The translations under genes and the position numbers were made by a program. Below, in pieces: positions 33,995 to 45,038 of a stretch of 64,000 nt of DNA. The notes under the pieces are model-generated. The model did no database searches. It was not told the DNA's origin and saw only the letters and a program-made list of their open reading frames with translations. Source of the DNA: Panorpa germanica (lineage: Eukaryota; Arthropoda; Insecta; Mecoptera; Panorpidae). How positions within the stretch are numbered: the stretch's first letter is position 1; each line of letters begins with the position of its first letter. The DNA lies in the NCBI GenBank assembly GCA_963678705.1, contig OY783208.1, positions 22,222,207 to 22,286,206 of the forward strand, given 5' to 3'.

Positions 33995-36900
33995 TCAAAA
34001 TCCAATGCCTTTAGTACCTAATAATTTTGGCTGGTGTAATCTTCTCTCTCGATCTTTGGTATAGTGTAACCACCGTTTAATAACTGTTTCCGCTTCATTT
34101 TTGGTCCCTTTACACTCTGCAGCTATCGTCTCTGAAAAATTTAAATACAATCAATACATAATTTACTAAACTACTGTATATATATAAAATATACCAGAAT
34201 ATTTAAATGCAAAGCAATTTATATGACGTCATTTGATGATGCTTTGAATATTTAGTATGTATTTAACATACCTATATATTTTAATATGAAAAACTTCAAT
34301 ATAAACTTTGGTTTGAATCTTAGATAATTACTTTTATAAGAAGGTAACTAACTTTACTAACCTATTATGATTTGCATTATTTTATAATTTTGAATGCAAA
34401 TATTATTTTTTAGGCCAAACCATGTATATCTCATAGTGGACTGATTAGTGAAGATACTGTGCATAACTCTACGGGCACAACTGGAGAGATCCTTGCCCCC
34501 TATTGACGCAACTTTATGCCTCTGAAACGAAAACAATAATTAGTTTGTGTCCTCATTTTTTAGTGGTCGATTTTTCATTTGTTGATTGAAATTGATGTTA
34601 ATAAATGTGTATTGGCGTGTCTATTTTATTAAATATCTAAATATTGACGGAGATATAGCAATTAAAAATGTGAATTGTAGTTTTAGCGCTGGAGATGTCG
34701 GCCATATTTATGACGTAACATGTAGTGGGATAGGTCAGTGCTGTAGTAATGCTTTGTAGCTGTTAATAGTCGAAATAATGAAGTCCAGTCAAAGAATAAT
34801 AAGTTCTTATTTTACTTAACCCTGTTACGGCAGACATAATATTGAAATTTGATTGTTCCTTGAAATAGCTGTAAATAATATTTGATATTTTGATATATAA
34901 ATACATATAGCAGAGATTTATGAGCTGTAAGGTTGGCAGGGATTGTGATGTCACATGCATTTGGAATGTGTACAACGTCGAATCCCTTTAATAATTAAAG
35001 AGACAAAATAGCTTTTTTAATTGTTAATATCTCTTAACATATAAGGAGTTATTAACAAATAATTGAACACTTGAGGTTCTAGTAACCCACTTTATCAATA
35101 TATAGTACACTTTTATAGAAATTAAGACATAGGACACAAGCCCAATACTTTTAATAACTCATTATCTTTTAAAAGAAATTAACAATTAAAATAATTAGTT
35201 TTTTCCTTTAATAATTAAAGGGATCCAACGTTATAGAAAATTTCAATACCTCTTTTATACACCAGAGCGTAAAGGAGATAGCATACTTAACACAGAACTC
35301 TTATCCATATAATGAATAACTCTCCTATCACTTAATAGTGCGACATGTTACGTCATAAATATGGCCGACCATTTCTAGCGATAAAACTACAATTCAAACT
35401 TTTAATTGCTACATCTCCGTCAACATTTAGATATTTAATAGAATAGAAACGCTAATATACATTTATTAACATCAATTTCAATCAACAATAATCTAAGCAA
35501 CTTGTTCGTTCAGTGTTAGATGTGTCACATATCTTTCAGGGGTAGTCAGAATATATTCAGAACAAAATTCTTTCTTGTTTTAATATCATATATTTAATAA
35601 ACTATTTATTTTTTAAGCAAATACCTTATTTGTTTAATTAACTTTATAATAGTTTAAAAGAATAATACGTAATTCACTTGTTGACAATTGGGTTGTCAAC
35701 CAAAACTGCATTTCTATAAAACTGCGTTGCATATTGATAAAGCTGGCTATCATAACCTCAAATATCCAACTATTTTTATTCAATTCGCAATATTATAGAA
35801 GTTATTAACGATTGCTTCCTCACTTTCTTCCCCTCTACCATTTACCATCATTGTTAAACAAGAGAAGCAAGATTAAACGTCAAAGCTATAGCAGCTGTTG
35901 CGTCGACCCATAATGTTTCAATATAATGTCGGTACTATACATTACTTATTAACAATGATAATTTCTTACGATTCTTTTGAAAAACTTAGAATCATTCATT
36001 GAGAATATGTCAAATAATTGTCGTGCAAAGAAAATTACAGCAAGCGGTATTCTTTTCTAACAGGGAGAAAGAGGTTGAGCCCGATTGCTTCTTAGGAATG
36101 TCTTTAACATGAATAAATTTCAGAAGAGGTAATTTTGTAACCTTCTCAAAACTTACCAACTGTGTAGCAACCTCTTCGTTCATCAGGCAATCTTGCTCAA
36201 GTGACTCCAACATTTCTTCAGTCCTTAGAGGCAGCGGTGGTAAAAGATCATACGTCATAACTACCGCATCTGGTGGATTCCCTTGAGTCGTGGACCGAAC
36301 TTCTTGACGGATTGCTGTCAACTGTCGGGCATTTACGCCCAGCAACGTTTCAATATTATTGACTCTCTCAGTTAAAAAATTTAGCTTGCTGTTTAGTGTC
36401 CTGTCCAAATTGGACACTTTGCTGTTTATTTGGAGTAGAGTTGTTCCAATGTCTCTTAAAATTTCTGGAATACTGGAAGCATCTGGAATAATACGTTGAC
36501 AAGCGTTATTTTTTTGATTTTTCATTGAATTGTAGTTTTAGCGCTATAGATGTCGGCCATTTTTATGACGTAACATGTCGCGCTATTTGTTATTTGTATA
36601 AGAGTTTTGTGTTAAGGGGGTAATGTTAAAACGATAAAAATCGATAATCTTTTTTGACGACACTGATAATATATAATTATTTCTATAATTACTACATGAT
36701 AAAATAATATTTAAAGAATACTTTGTGAAATTTTCATAAATAAATATCAAGAAATGAGCCATTGACAGCGAATCTCCGCTGACGTCACAAAAAAAAGTTT
36801 CATTGCGGTGTCCCTCATAACTCATCACTGGATTATTTGAAATCAAAAAACTAAAATGATTTCATTAGTTGATAAGTTTCTGCAGGACACCCAGTCGAGT

Positions 36901-39900
36901 TTTCTATTTTTTACAGCACTAAGAAGTCAAAATACCGATCAGAAACTTTATTATTTTAAAATACGTTTAAGTTAAAAAAAAAAGGAAAAACTCGACAGCG
37001 TTACCTCGGCATTTATGTAAAGAAAGAGTGTGCAAAATTTCAAAAGGATCGGTGCAGTAGATTTTGAGCTAGAGAGGACCCCGACTCTGAAAAAGCTAAG
37101 TGTGAGAAAAACGCGTTTAAAAGTTTCAAAGAAAGACGAAACCAGACCAGAGAGATGAAGACTTAAAACTCTATATCTCTGACAGTTTTACTCCAATCGA
37201 CTTCTAATTTTCACACAATAAACTTAATATGTTGCACATTAATATAAATAAATTTAAAAAAAAATGGAAACCTTAGCCTCCCCTTTAAATAATTAAATTT
37301 ATATATTTTTTTCTTTCTTAATTTTAACGTATTTTAAAATAACAAAGCTTTTGATCGGTATTTTGACTTCTAAGTGCTGTAAAAAATTGAAAAAACTCGA
37401 CAAGGTGTCCTGCAGAAACTTATCAACTAATGAAATCATTTTGGTTTTTTGTTTTCAAATAATCCAGTGATGAGTTATGAGGGACACCGCAATGAAATTT
37501 TTATTTGTGACGTTAGCGAAGATTCGCTGTCAATGGCTCATTTCTTGATATTTATTTATGAAAATTTCACAAAGTATTCTTTAAATGTTATTTTATCATG
37601 TAGTAATTATAGAAATAATTATATATTAACTGTGTCGTCAAAAAACATTATCGAAAATATGCTTTTTTGTATCGTTTTGACCTTACTCCGATTAATCCTA
37701 AGAATAATGAAGCGTCAAGAGCGAAAGAAATTTGAATGATGCTTTACAGGGGCCCCGTTTTCCTTTTTACAATTTGGCACTGGTTGCGTCCATATTTTAC
37801 GCATGCATCTTTAACCGACCCTGGATTTGTGTATCCTATTAGTTAGCAATACTTGAAATTTTATTACTTGAAATTTTACTTACCAAGAGAAAACTCTGCA
37901 ATATTTTGATCATCCTCCGACTGATTGTTCGTTTCAGATGGGGCCAGTACGTCGACTTCATAATCTGCAAATTTTACTTTTAGAATATCTTAAGTTAAAA
38001 TTTAATTTCGTGAGAACCACGCCTTCATTTCTATAAACTATATGGTTTTCTTTATAATTTTAAAAAATTTGTGTTAGACATAATTTAGAAATCGATTAAG
38101 AAGCAAAAATAAAGAACTTCTCATAATTGAAGAACTCATGAAATTAGAAAATTACATCCTAGTACCACTGAAGTGAAAATAACTTCCGTAACAGCGTGAC
38201 AAAACAAACCATGTTCTTATTTGGAAATATCATGTATGCATAATACTTACCAAATCGAGTATCATCAACTTGGTCGGAATGTTTAGTCCTTTTTGCTGGT
38301 GGAAATACTACTTCGTAATCTGAAACAACAAATTCTAACGTTTTATTTATTTAAGGGGAAAAATTTAAGAGTAGAGACAGAGATGGTTGCGTTAAAGAGG
38401 AGATTAGAATGAAAAAGGACCGGATCAAGACAAGGAGGAGTACAAAGTGAAGAAGAATAGCAATGGAGGAGAAAGAAAGGCTTAGAGAAAAATAAGAACA
38501 TGTGCAGGGTGTTATAAGAAGAATAAAATATAAGTGAAGGAATATGAAAGGATGAAGAGGAAGCATGGGGCGAACCGCAATACAAGAAGAAGACAGTGGT
38601 GAAAAGGGAAGACAGGAAAATGAAGAAACGAAAATAATCGCAAGGTTTAGATTATGGAACGACGAGGAAACAGATATTAGAGAAAGAGGACAAGAAAATA
38701 TACAGGATGTGAGGCAAGGAGAAAGAGTTCAGTACAATTCAAACTTTTAATTGCTATATCTCTGACAATATTTAGATATGTAATAAAATAGACACGCCAA
38801 TACACATTTAATAACATCAATTTGAATGAGCAATTGAAAAATCGACCACTAAAATATGAGGACACAAGCCCATTAAGTTTGAAAACATTACTCCTTTATA
38901 TTTACCTGCAAATTCTGCTGCAATTTCAGTATCCGAATCCGGTTCCAGATATTCATTTGTCTCGTCAGGTATCGTATTATTCAATTGTGCAAAAACTGAA
39001 ACACCATTTTAAAGGAATTAATAATATTATAAACTAAGATTAGTGGCGGATTTTCGCATAGGTGCTGGAGACGGATGCCTTGGGAGGCGTTATATTTATT
39101 ATCCGAAACTGGAATATGAACTCATTTTTTTCCGGTCGATTTTTAAATCTTTATTAAAATATTAGTTAATAAATGTATATTGATGAATTTGTTTTCAAAT
39201 CAAATATTATTTACAGCTATTTCAAGGAACAAACAAATTTCAATATTATGTCTGCCTTAACAGGGTTATTTGAAATAAAAACTTGTTATTCTTTGACTTG
39301 ACTTGATTATTTGACTACCAACAGCTGCAAAACATTACCACAGCACTGACCTACTCAACAAATAACCGACATATGAATGCATTTCACGTCATACAAATAT
39401 GGTCTACCATTTCTAGCGCTAAAACTTCAAATTTTTAAGGAGGTACAGGACGTACCGTCAATGCAAAAAGTTTATCTCTCGGTAATACGAAATGCAAAAT
39501 ACGAAATACATGACAATAAATGACAATGACATATGGGACAAGCAAATATTGGGATTGTATCTTTGAAAATGAATTTTTCAATTCCCTATTAAACTGCTTT
39601 TTGCTTGTTAAAATGATTTTTTTATGCATATAATAGTTTAATAAATGAAAAATTACCTATAATTAATATCAAATTTATATTAATTCAATTTAAATATTTT
39701 GAAAAAGGAATAATAAATTTAACAACGCTGTAAATTCACGTGTGTTGACGCATGGGTGATTTGGTTCTTTGACCAATAAATTGTTACATTTTATATAATA
39801 TTTATTCCGATTTTGAATTTCCCGCTCAAATTGGCATTTGCAACGTTGCTGGCTTATAACCTACATTTACTGTTTCTTAAAGGTTTTAATTAAATATTTT

Positions 39901-40781
39901 CGTATATAGGTATCCTTTTGATAATTTTCTTTTTGCAATAGTTATAGAAAAGATTCTGTTATATACACCTAGTTTTTGAAAGCCGTGTCACCATTTTTTC
40001 ATAGTTAAAACTTATATTATGTGGTGAAATTGAGCTAAAAATTATGATTTGTATGGAAAATGACTATTTTTAATTATGTATAAAAAGAAAACTAAAAACT
40101 CTAGGTCTCCAAAATTTTGAGACAGCATGTATTTTTACTATTTGTATCGACCTCCCAAATTTCACAACGTTTTCATCATTTACGTTAACGTCCTATACTT
40201 CCTTAATTGCTATATCTCGGTCAACATTTAGATATTTAATAAAATAGACACGCCAATACACATTTATTAACATCAATTTCAATCAATAATTGAAAAATCG
40301 ACCATTAATAAATGAGGACACAAGCCCATTGTTAAATAAATATTGCACCATTTCCACAAAGAGTATGCATATAAAACTAAAGCTCGATAATTATGAAGTA
40401 TAACTTTAAAAAAAGAGTGCAATGTGTTATATTACATGGGGCAAGCAAACACCATGAACAAATTAATAGAAATTGTATTAAAAAATATTGCCATGTTTTG
40501 AAACAAAAATATCAACTTGGTTATTAAACATATTAAGGTTATATAACAAGATAACCGCCAGCTTAATCCGCCCCTGACTGATTTAAATTATAAAATACAA
40601 TATAATACACTTTGTTACCTTGAGTAGGGGTTTCCTTATATTCTGAAATAATATAATAATCACTATCGATTTTATTTGTTGAAGATTGTTGTTGTATCCG
40701 ATTATTTGTTGTACTTTTTGTAGTTGATTTATGTACCAACTTAATTTGCCGTTTTTGCACTTTATTTACAGGTTTAGACAT
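33995..40781 (-). CDS. DUF4806 protein (341 aa, seven exons)
   Basis: Exons: 40781-40619, 38995-38906, 38319-38251, 37964-37884, 36482-36157, 34521-34362 and 34131-33995. Every junction has GT/AG signals and matching phase. Exon 1 starts MSKPVNKVQKRQIKLVHKST (basic, possibly nuclear). Exons 2-4 encode short acidic linkers, two of them beginning DYEV. Exon 5 holds a coiled coil (about residues 150-200) and then PLPLRTEEMLESLEQ, the start of the DUF4806 domain. Exon 6 continues it (GGKDLSSCARRVMHSIFTNQ), and exon 7 ends it with EAETVIKRWLHYTKDRER. DUF4806 occurs in many insect proteins of unknown function. Exons 2-4 are all phase 1-1, so any can be skipped without a frameshift. Introns 1, 2, 4 and 5 contain mobile elements. 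The reconstruction is by eye, but the phase agreement is strong. Confidence 0.8.
34540..35143 (+). mobile_element. MITE-1 copy, near full length, in intron 5 of the DUF4806 gene
   Basis: The left end TTTGTGTCCTCATT and right end GGACACAAGCCC are present, with small internal deletions. It starts about 20 bp upstream of the exon 6 acceptor (in gene direction) and may contribute to the branch-point region. Confidence 0.85.
35340..35495 (-). mobile_element. MITE-1 fragment
   Basis: The inverted 5' quarter of the family, from ATGTTACGTCATAAATATGG to CATCAATTTCAATCAAC. It lies in intron 5 of the DUF4806 gene. Confidence 0.75.
36526..36580 (+). mobile_element. MITE-1 sliver next to an exon acceptor
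   Basis: About 55 bp of the family (ATTGTAGTTTTAGCGCTA) ending 44 bp upstream of the exon 5 acceptor of the DUF4806 gene. Confidence 0.65.
36612..37690. mobile_element. Fold-back element with long inverted arms
   Basis: The left arm (about 36,612-36,985) and right arm (about 37,313-37,690) are imperfect inverted copies of roughly 370 bp. They share AATACCGATCAGAAAC/TTTGATCGGTATT blocks and the CTGCAGGACAC motif. The loop is about 330 bp. Frames reading NNPVMSYEGHRNE occur in both arms and in the copy at 29.2 kb; they are products of the repeat, not evidence of a gene. It lies in intron 4 of the DUF4806 gene. Confidence 0.85.
38343..38730 (+). mobile_element. Strongly decayed LINE-like fragment in intron 2
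   Basis: Purine-rich sequence whose end (reading IIARFRLWNDEETDIRERGQ) resembles the ARFRLGNEE motif of the LINE at 26.7 kb. It is followed directly by MITE-1 sequence. Confidence 0.5.
38731..38873 (-). mobile_element. MITE-1 5' fragment
   Basis: Inverted 5' end of the family, finishing in GAGGACACAAGCCCATT. It ends 33 bp from the exon 2 donor of the DUF4806 gene, in intron 2. Confidence 0.8.
39200..40331 (-). mobile_element. MITE-1 copy split by another element
   Basis: Two family segments, 39,200-39,434 and 40,207-40,331, would be contiguous without the insertion at 39,439-40,202. A small degraded piece of the family in the other orientation lies at 39,115-39,195. It lies in intron 1 of the DUF4806 gene. 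Confidence 0.85.
39439..40202. mobile_element. 764-bp MITE with TTAA target duplication
   Basis: The ends GGAGGTACAGGACGT and, inverted, GGAAGTATAGGACGT form a 15-bp imperfect TIR. TTAA flanks both sides (39,435-39,438 and 40,203-40,206), and intact MITE-1 copies show the unduplicated site. TTAA suggests a piggyBac-type mobiliser, although a 3-bp TAA duplication (Harbinger) fits equally well. It is not coding. Confidence 0.8.
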
Positions 40782-41639
40782 ATTAAAATAGATATAAAAA
40801 AGCAGCTACAGTATTATTTTGAGGTTAAGCACGACTTTACATTTAATAAACAGCACTTAACTAGTATATACACATATATTTTACACATGCATTTATAGCA
40901 ATATATACTTTTTATAAATTCAATACGAATTCATATTAAATAGCATTTTATTAAAATGTTAATAACAGTAATAGAAGTAAAACACATTCTGTAAAGCAAT
41001 CCATAAAGGGTTGTCAAAGAATTCAATGAAGTCAGTACGAATTCGCGTATCTTAAACAGTGAAAAATATTTGGTATTACAGTATGTTATAAAATATATTA
41101 GTAACTATTTAAATTTATAGATTTTGTAAAAAATAAAGATAGAATTATTGTTTTATTTTATGTAAAACCTTATTTATATTTTATTTAATTTAAGAATAAT
41201 TATTATAACTTGATAGTAATCTGCAAGGAAATGGTTCGGAACTTAGAACGCTAAAAAGTTTTCTGTAAATATTAAAGGTTTGAATAACTACTAATTATTT
41301 CTTGAATAGTATTTATATAAGAGCACTTTAAAGGTGGCACAAAGGTACTACAAAATGTCGTTTCTAAATTATATATATTTATTAGTAATACTGCATATCC
41401 TGTATTAAATAACTTTCTCTCGCGGTGATTCCATTGTATTTAACAGTTTATAAGAGATTGGTTCACAGCCTCGCTGACAGTGATGCTAAACTAAAATCTC
41501 AATAGACTTGTCATAAAAGATTATTTTGTATTTTTATTGATAAGGATTACTGAATATTTAATAGTTATTATATTTAAAACAGACAGCTTACCAATATTTC
41601 ATTTCTTAAATAAGAAAATTATAAATAAAGTACTTTAGA

Positions 41640-41893
41640 CGGGTCCTGTATCAAAATGTGTTGGGGGCCCAAATGTTGAGTAAAGATTTTTCACATAAGG
41701 AACAAAAACGCTCGTATTGATTAAAATAATTATATATTGATTATACGTTACAACTCACAATTAATACCTCTAGGAACTAAGCTAAGTATGGCTTAAGAGT
41801 TTAAATGAGATTGTGGATAACATTTTACGAATTTTTGCTTACTGTAGCCCGGGGGGCCCGTATCATTGATACGGCGGTAGCTACGCCCCTGAC
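41640..41893. mobile_element. Probable hAT-type non-autonomous remnant
   Basis: The right end, inverted, reads CAGGGGCGTAGCTACCGCC, a common hAT-like terminus. Inside are GGGGGGCCCG and GGGGGCCC blocks. The left end and target duplication are not clear. Confidence 0.4.
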
Positions 41894-42312
41894 CGAAAAT
41901 CAAATAGATAATTTCAATAAAGTATTCTCTAAAATTGACTTTTCTAGCAGTAAGGTCTTGTTCACATAAGCGTGTTCGAATATTCTTGCTGTTTGCCGAT
42001 TATTAGAGGTGTAATGTATTTTATTTTAATGTATATGCCTCCATTTCTTATTTTTTACCTTACCACTCTCGCGATTCAATCGTCAATTTATTCCTCTTTA
42101 CCTCTTCCATTACCAGATAACCTGGAATACATTTAACCTCTGCCAATATCCATTTAAACATAAACATAAAGTAAAGAATCATTTGTAATATTTTTTTGCA
42201 ACAAAGTTTTGTATTAAATATAGATGAATTTTTATAAAACCCGCTAAAAATATAAATACACCAGCAAAGCCACAAATATAGTATTTAAAATGTCTGCAAG
42301 TGAAATACATTC

Positions 42313-42336
42313 CTTTTGACAGCTGATAGAAAAGGT
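42313..42336 (+). promoter_or_regulatory. Conserved upstream element of zinc-finger gene A
   Basis: TTTTGACAGCTGATAG followed by AAAAGGTT, 206 bp before the start codon. The same TGACAGCTGA core (an E-box CAGCTG) stands upstream of genes C (47,471), D (51,051), F (60,000) and G (63,576). Variants with TTTTGACAACTT precede B (44,184) and E (58,471-58,500, minus). It is likely to be a core promoter or first-exon element. Confidence 0.5.
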
Positions 42337-42541
42337 TAAGTCTATAACACTAATAAATTATTATATTTTATATATTGTAATAATACTTTTGAAAGTAATA
42401 AACATAAAAAATTAATTAAAGTGATCTAAATGTATTAACGGCTTGAATCTTGTTGTTATACATTAACTACAATTTTCTTTAACTTTTTTCAAGCACTTAA
42501 AATTATTTAATATACGTAATTTTTCTTTTAGTTGTGCTATA

Positions 42542-43546
42542 ATGGAGGATTGCAAATCTCAACAAATAAAATTAGAAATTAATGTAGATACATGGTTAAA
42601 TAAACCATTGCAGAAAGACACCTTCAAAAATGAAATAACAGAGGAGCAAGATGTCGTAAAAGTAGCACAATGTGATGAAATAAAAATAGAAATCAAAGAA
42701 GAACCACGTGATTACTCGGAGGAGGACATAGCTGAGTTCGAAGTTAGAATTGAAAAAGCCATCGACCCGCTGAGCAGTAAACTATTACAAAATGAAATTA
42801 GTACAAATCTGCAGCCTTATATATGTGAACAATGTAACAAATTGTTTGACAATAAGGCAGCAATCAAGAAACATTTGCGTGTACATTCAGAAAATAAGTG
42901 TAATAAAAGGTTTGAACATCTCTCAGACTCAAAACAACATTTAGGTTTAAAACCATTTCCTTGCGATGAATGTAATAAAACCTTTAGTCAATCATCGTAT
43001 TTAAAACGACATAAAAAACGACATTTAGGTCTAAAACCATTTTCTTGTGGTGAATGTGATAAAACGTTTAGTCAATCATCACATTTAAAACGACACAAAA
43101 ATATGCATTTAGGTATAAAACCATTTTCTTGCGATGAATGTGATAAAACGTTTAGTCTATCATCTAATTTAAAACAACATAAAAATACACATTTAGTTTT
43201 AAAACCATTTTCTTGCGATGAATGTAATAAAACGTTTACACATTCCTCGCAATTAAAACTACATAAAAACGGACATTTAGGTTTAAAACCATTTTCTTGT
43301 GGTGAATGTGCTAAAACTTTTGGTTGTTTATCAGATTTAAAACAACATAAAAACACACATTTAAGTGTAAAACCGTTTTGTTGCGATGAATGTGATAAAA
43401 CATTTAGTCGTTCATCGCATTTGAAACGGCATAGAAACACACATTCAGAATTAAAACCATTTTCTTGCACTACCTGTAATAAATGTTTCTCAGTAGCTGG
43501 TTATTTAAAACAACATCAAAAAACTCATTTAGATTTAACTGATTAA
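42542..43546 (+). CDS. Zinc-finger gene A: C2H2 protein, 334 aa
   Basis: A probable nuclear sequence-specific DNA-binding protein. The ATG follows the acceptor TTTTCTTTTAG by 11 bases. The N-terminal ~90 residues are the family's acidic tail (MEDCKSQQIKLEI, then IKIEIKEEP; IKEE fits the SUMO-site consensus). Then come YICEQCNKLFDNK (finger 1), a degenerate finger 2 that has lost its first cysteine and last histidine (NKCNKRFEHLSDSKQHLG), and seven good fingers. Linkers are LGLKPF or LGIKPF rather than TGEKP. It is the shortest array of the cluster. No ZAD, BTB or KRAB domain is present. The target is unknown. Confidence 0.9.
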   Translation: MEDCKSQQIKLEINVDTWLNKPLQKDTFKNEITEEQDVVKVAQCDEIKIEIKEEPRDYSEEDIAEFEVRIEKAIDPLSSKLLQNEISTNLQPYICEQCNKLFDNKAAIKKHLRVHSENKCNKRFEHLSDSKQHLGLKPFPCDECNKTFSQSSYLKRHKKRHLGLKPFSCGECDKTFSQSSHLKRHKNMHLGIKPFSCDECDKTFSLSSNLKQHKNTHLVLKPFSCDECNKTFTHSSQLKLHKNGHLGLKPFSCGECAKTFGCLSDLKQHKNTHLSVKPFCCDECDKTFSRSSHLKRHRNTHSELKPFSCTTCNKCFSVAGYLKQHQKTHLDLTD

Positions 43547-45038
43547 ATGTGCTCTCAAGGATAAAACAGTAAATTAAAATAAAATCTTCAAGATATCCTG
43601 TGTAATTTGCACAGTCTTCAAAACTTCTTTTTGACATTAAGACCCATCCTATATTATAATGTTCCAAGTGTATGTCCTATATTATAATATTCCAAGTGTA
43701 TATTTATATTCTTATATTCTTATATGTTTGGTACTGAATTTTGTTTGGTAGCTCGAAAACGGCTCCAAGGAAGTTTTTGAAAATATCCTATTTCGTAGAG
43801 AAAAAAATTCTAAGACTTTTGGCGTCCCTGGATTTTTAACTGAATTTCCTGGAAATATAATATTCTGTAACTATTCCACTTTATCTTTATTTGGATTTCA
43901 AATTATTTGCTTTTTTGTTTTTCATTAATCCATTAAATTTGGGGTTATGATAGTCTACTATATCAATATACAATGCAGTTTTATATAAATTAGGATACGG
44001 TTACCAACCCAATTTTATTATTTTATTTAAATAAATAATAGAAGTAGAGAGACATTTTAATCAAAATAGTTTTTATAATACATAACAAGTGGCAGAAGCA
44101 TTCAAATATATGAAAAACTGGCAATTTTAATCAAGCTTGAAAATGATCCTTTCTAAATTCATACTATATTAGTTTTGGACGTCATTTTGACAACTTGCAG
44201 AAAAGATAATCACTTATAAATTATTGAATTTGTTTCTGTTGCAGTTAAATACATAAACATCAACAGATTATTGAAAGTTATGTAAAATAATATATAAAGG
44301 TATATTAATATTTAATTTTCTATGATATGTATTGTTACTGCATATTTGTTAGTGTTACACTGTAACTGTTTATTAAAATTGTACAAATAGAATGAATTCT
44401 TATTTTCACACTTTATTTATTTTGGTATTTATTCGATGTAGCTACACCTTTTGTTTTGATTCTCATTAAAAAACTACTGCATTTCTATATGTTTTATGGC
44501 ATTTGTTTTGTACTAAAAACATGCACAAATATTACGCAATATACATTAAACCATTTGTTATTTAGAAATAGGCAACATTAATGGTCAAAGTTAAAATTTC
44601 TAATTTGAGGTTAGAAATAATATGACATTGTTCCATATATAAGTAAAAGTGGCGTCATATTTCACATTTATTAGTCAAATTTAAGCATAAATTCTGTCAA
44701 TTTTTTAATAAAATAATTGTATAAGGTATATTACGTGTGATTTGTACATGTTTTCGCTATTATAAAAACATCATAAAATATTCGAAAGTGCAATAGTTTT
44801 TTTATAACATTCAAAACAAAAGGTATAGCTATATCCAATAAGTACCTTTATATTCTTTATATTTAAAGAAAAGGTTTTTCATTAATTAAATTTTAAACTT
44901 ATTTTTCTCTTTTATGGCATGGTTTTGCTGTACTTTTTTAAAAAACTAAGATTAATTCTTATTCACAGATCACAACTTTTATAGTAGTAATAAATTAACA
45001 TTTGTTTTTAGTAACATCGGAAATTGTTTTGTGTTATA
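43547..45038. other. Intergenic region between zinc-finger genes A and B
   Basis: It contains an inverted R2 end at about 43,648-43,860 (TATTATAATGTTCCAAGTG, partly doubled) and the B-type upstream motif TTTTGACAACTTGCAG at 44,184. An intron acceptor (TTTGTTTTTAG, about 45,001-45,011) precedes the B coding exon. Nothing else was seen. Confidence 0.5.

Noticed and set aside
36583..37739. Frames reading NNPVMSYEGHRNE as a small protein family
   Set aside because: They are repeat copies in inverted arms, end at different points, and show no start or splice signals consistent with a gene.
43072..43470. Cys-rich antisense frames opposite the zinc-finger genes (also 45,431-45,820, 48,258-48,461, 52,513-52,719)
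   Set aside because: Antisense shadows of the 84-bp finger repeat; period and composition are explained by the plus-strand genes.
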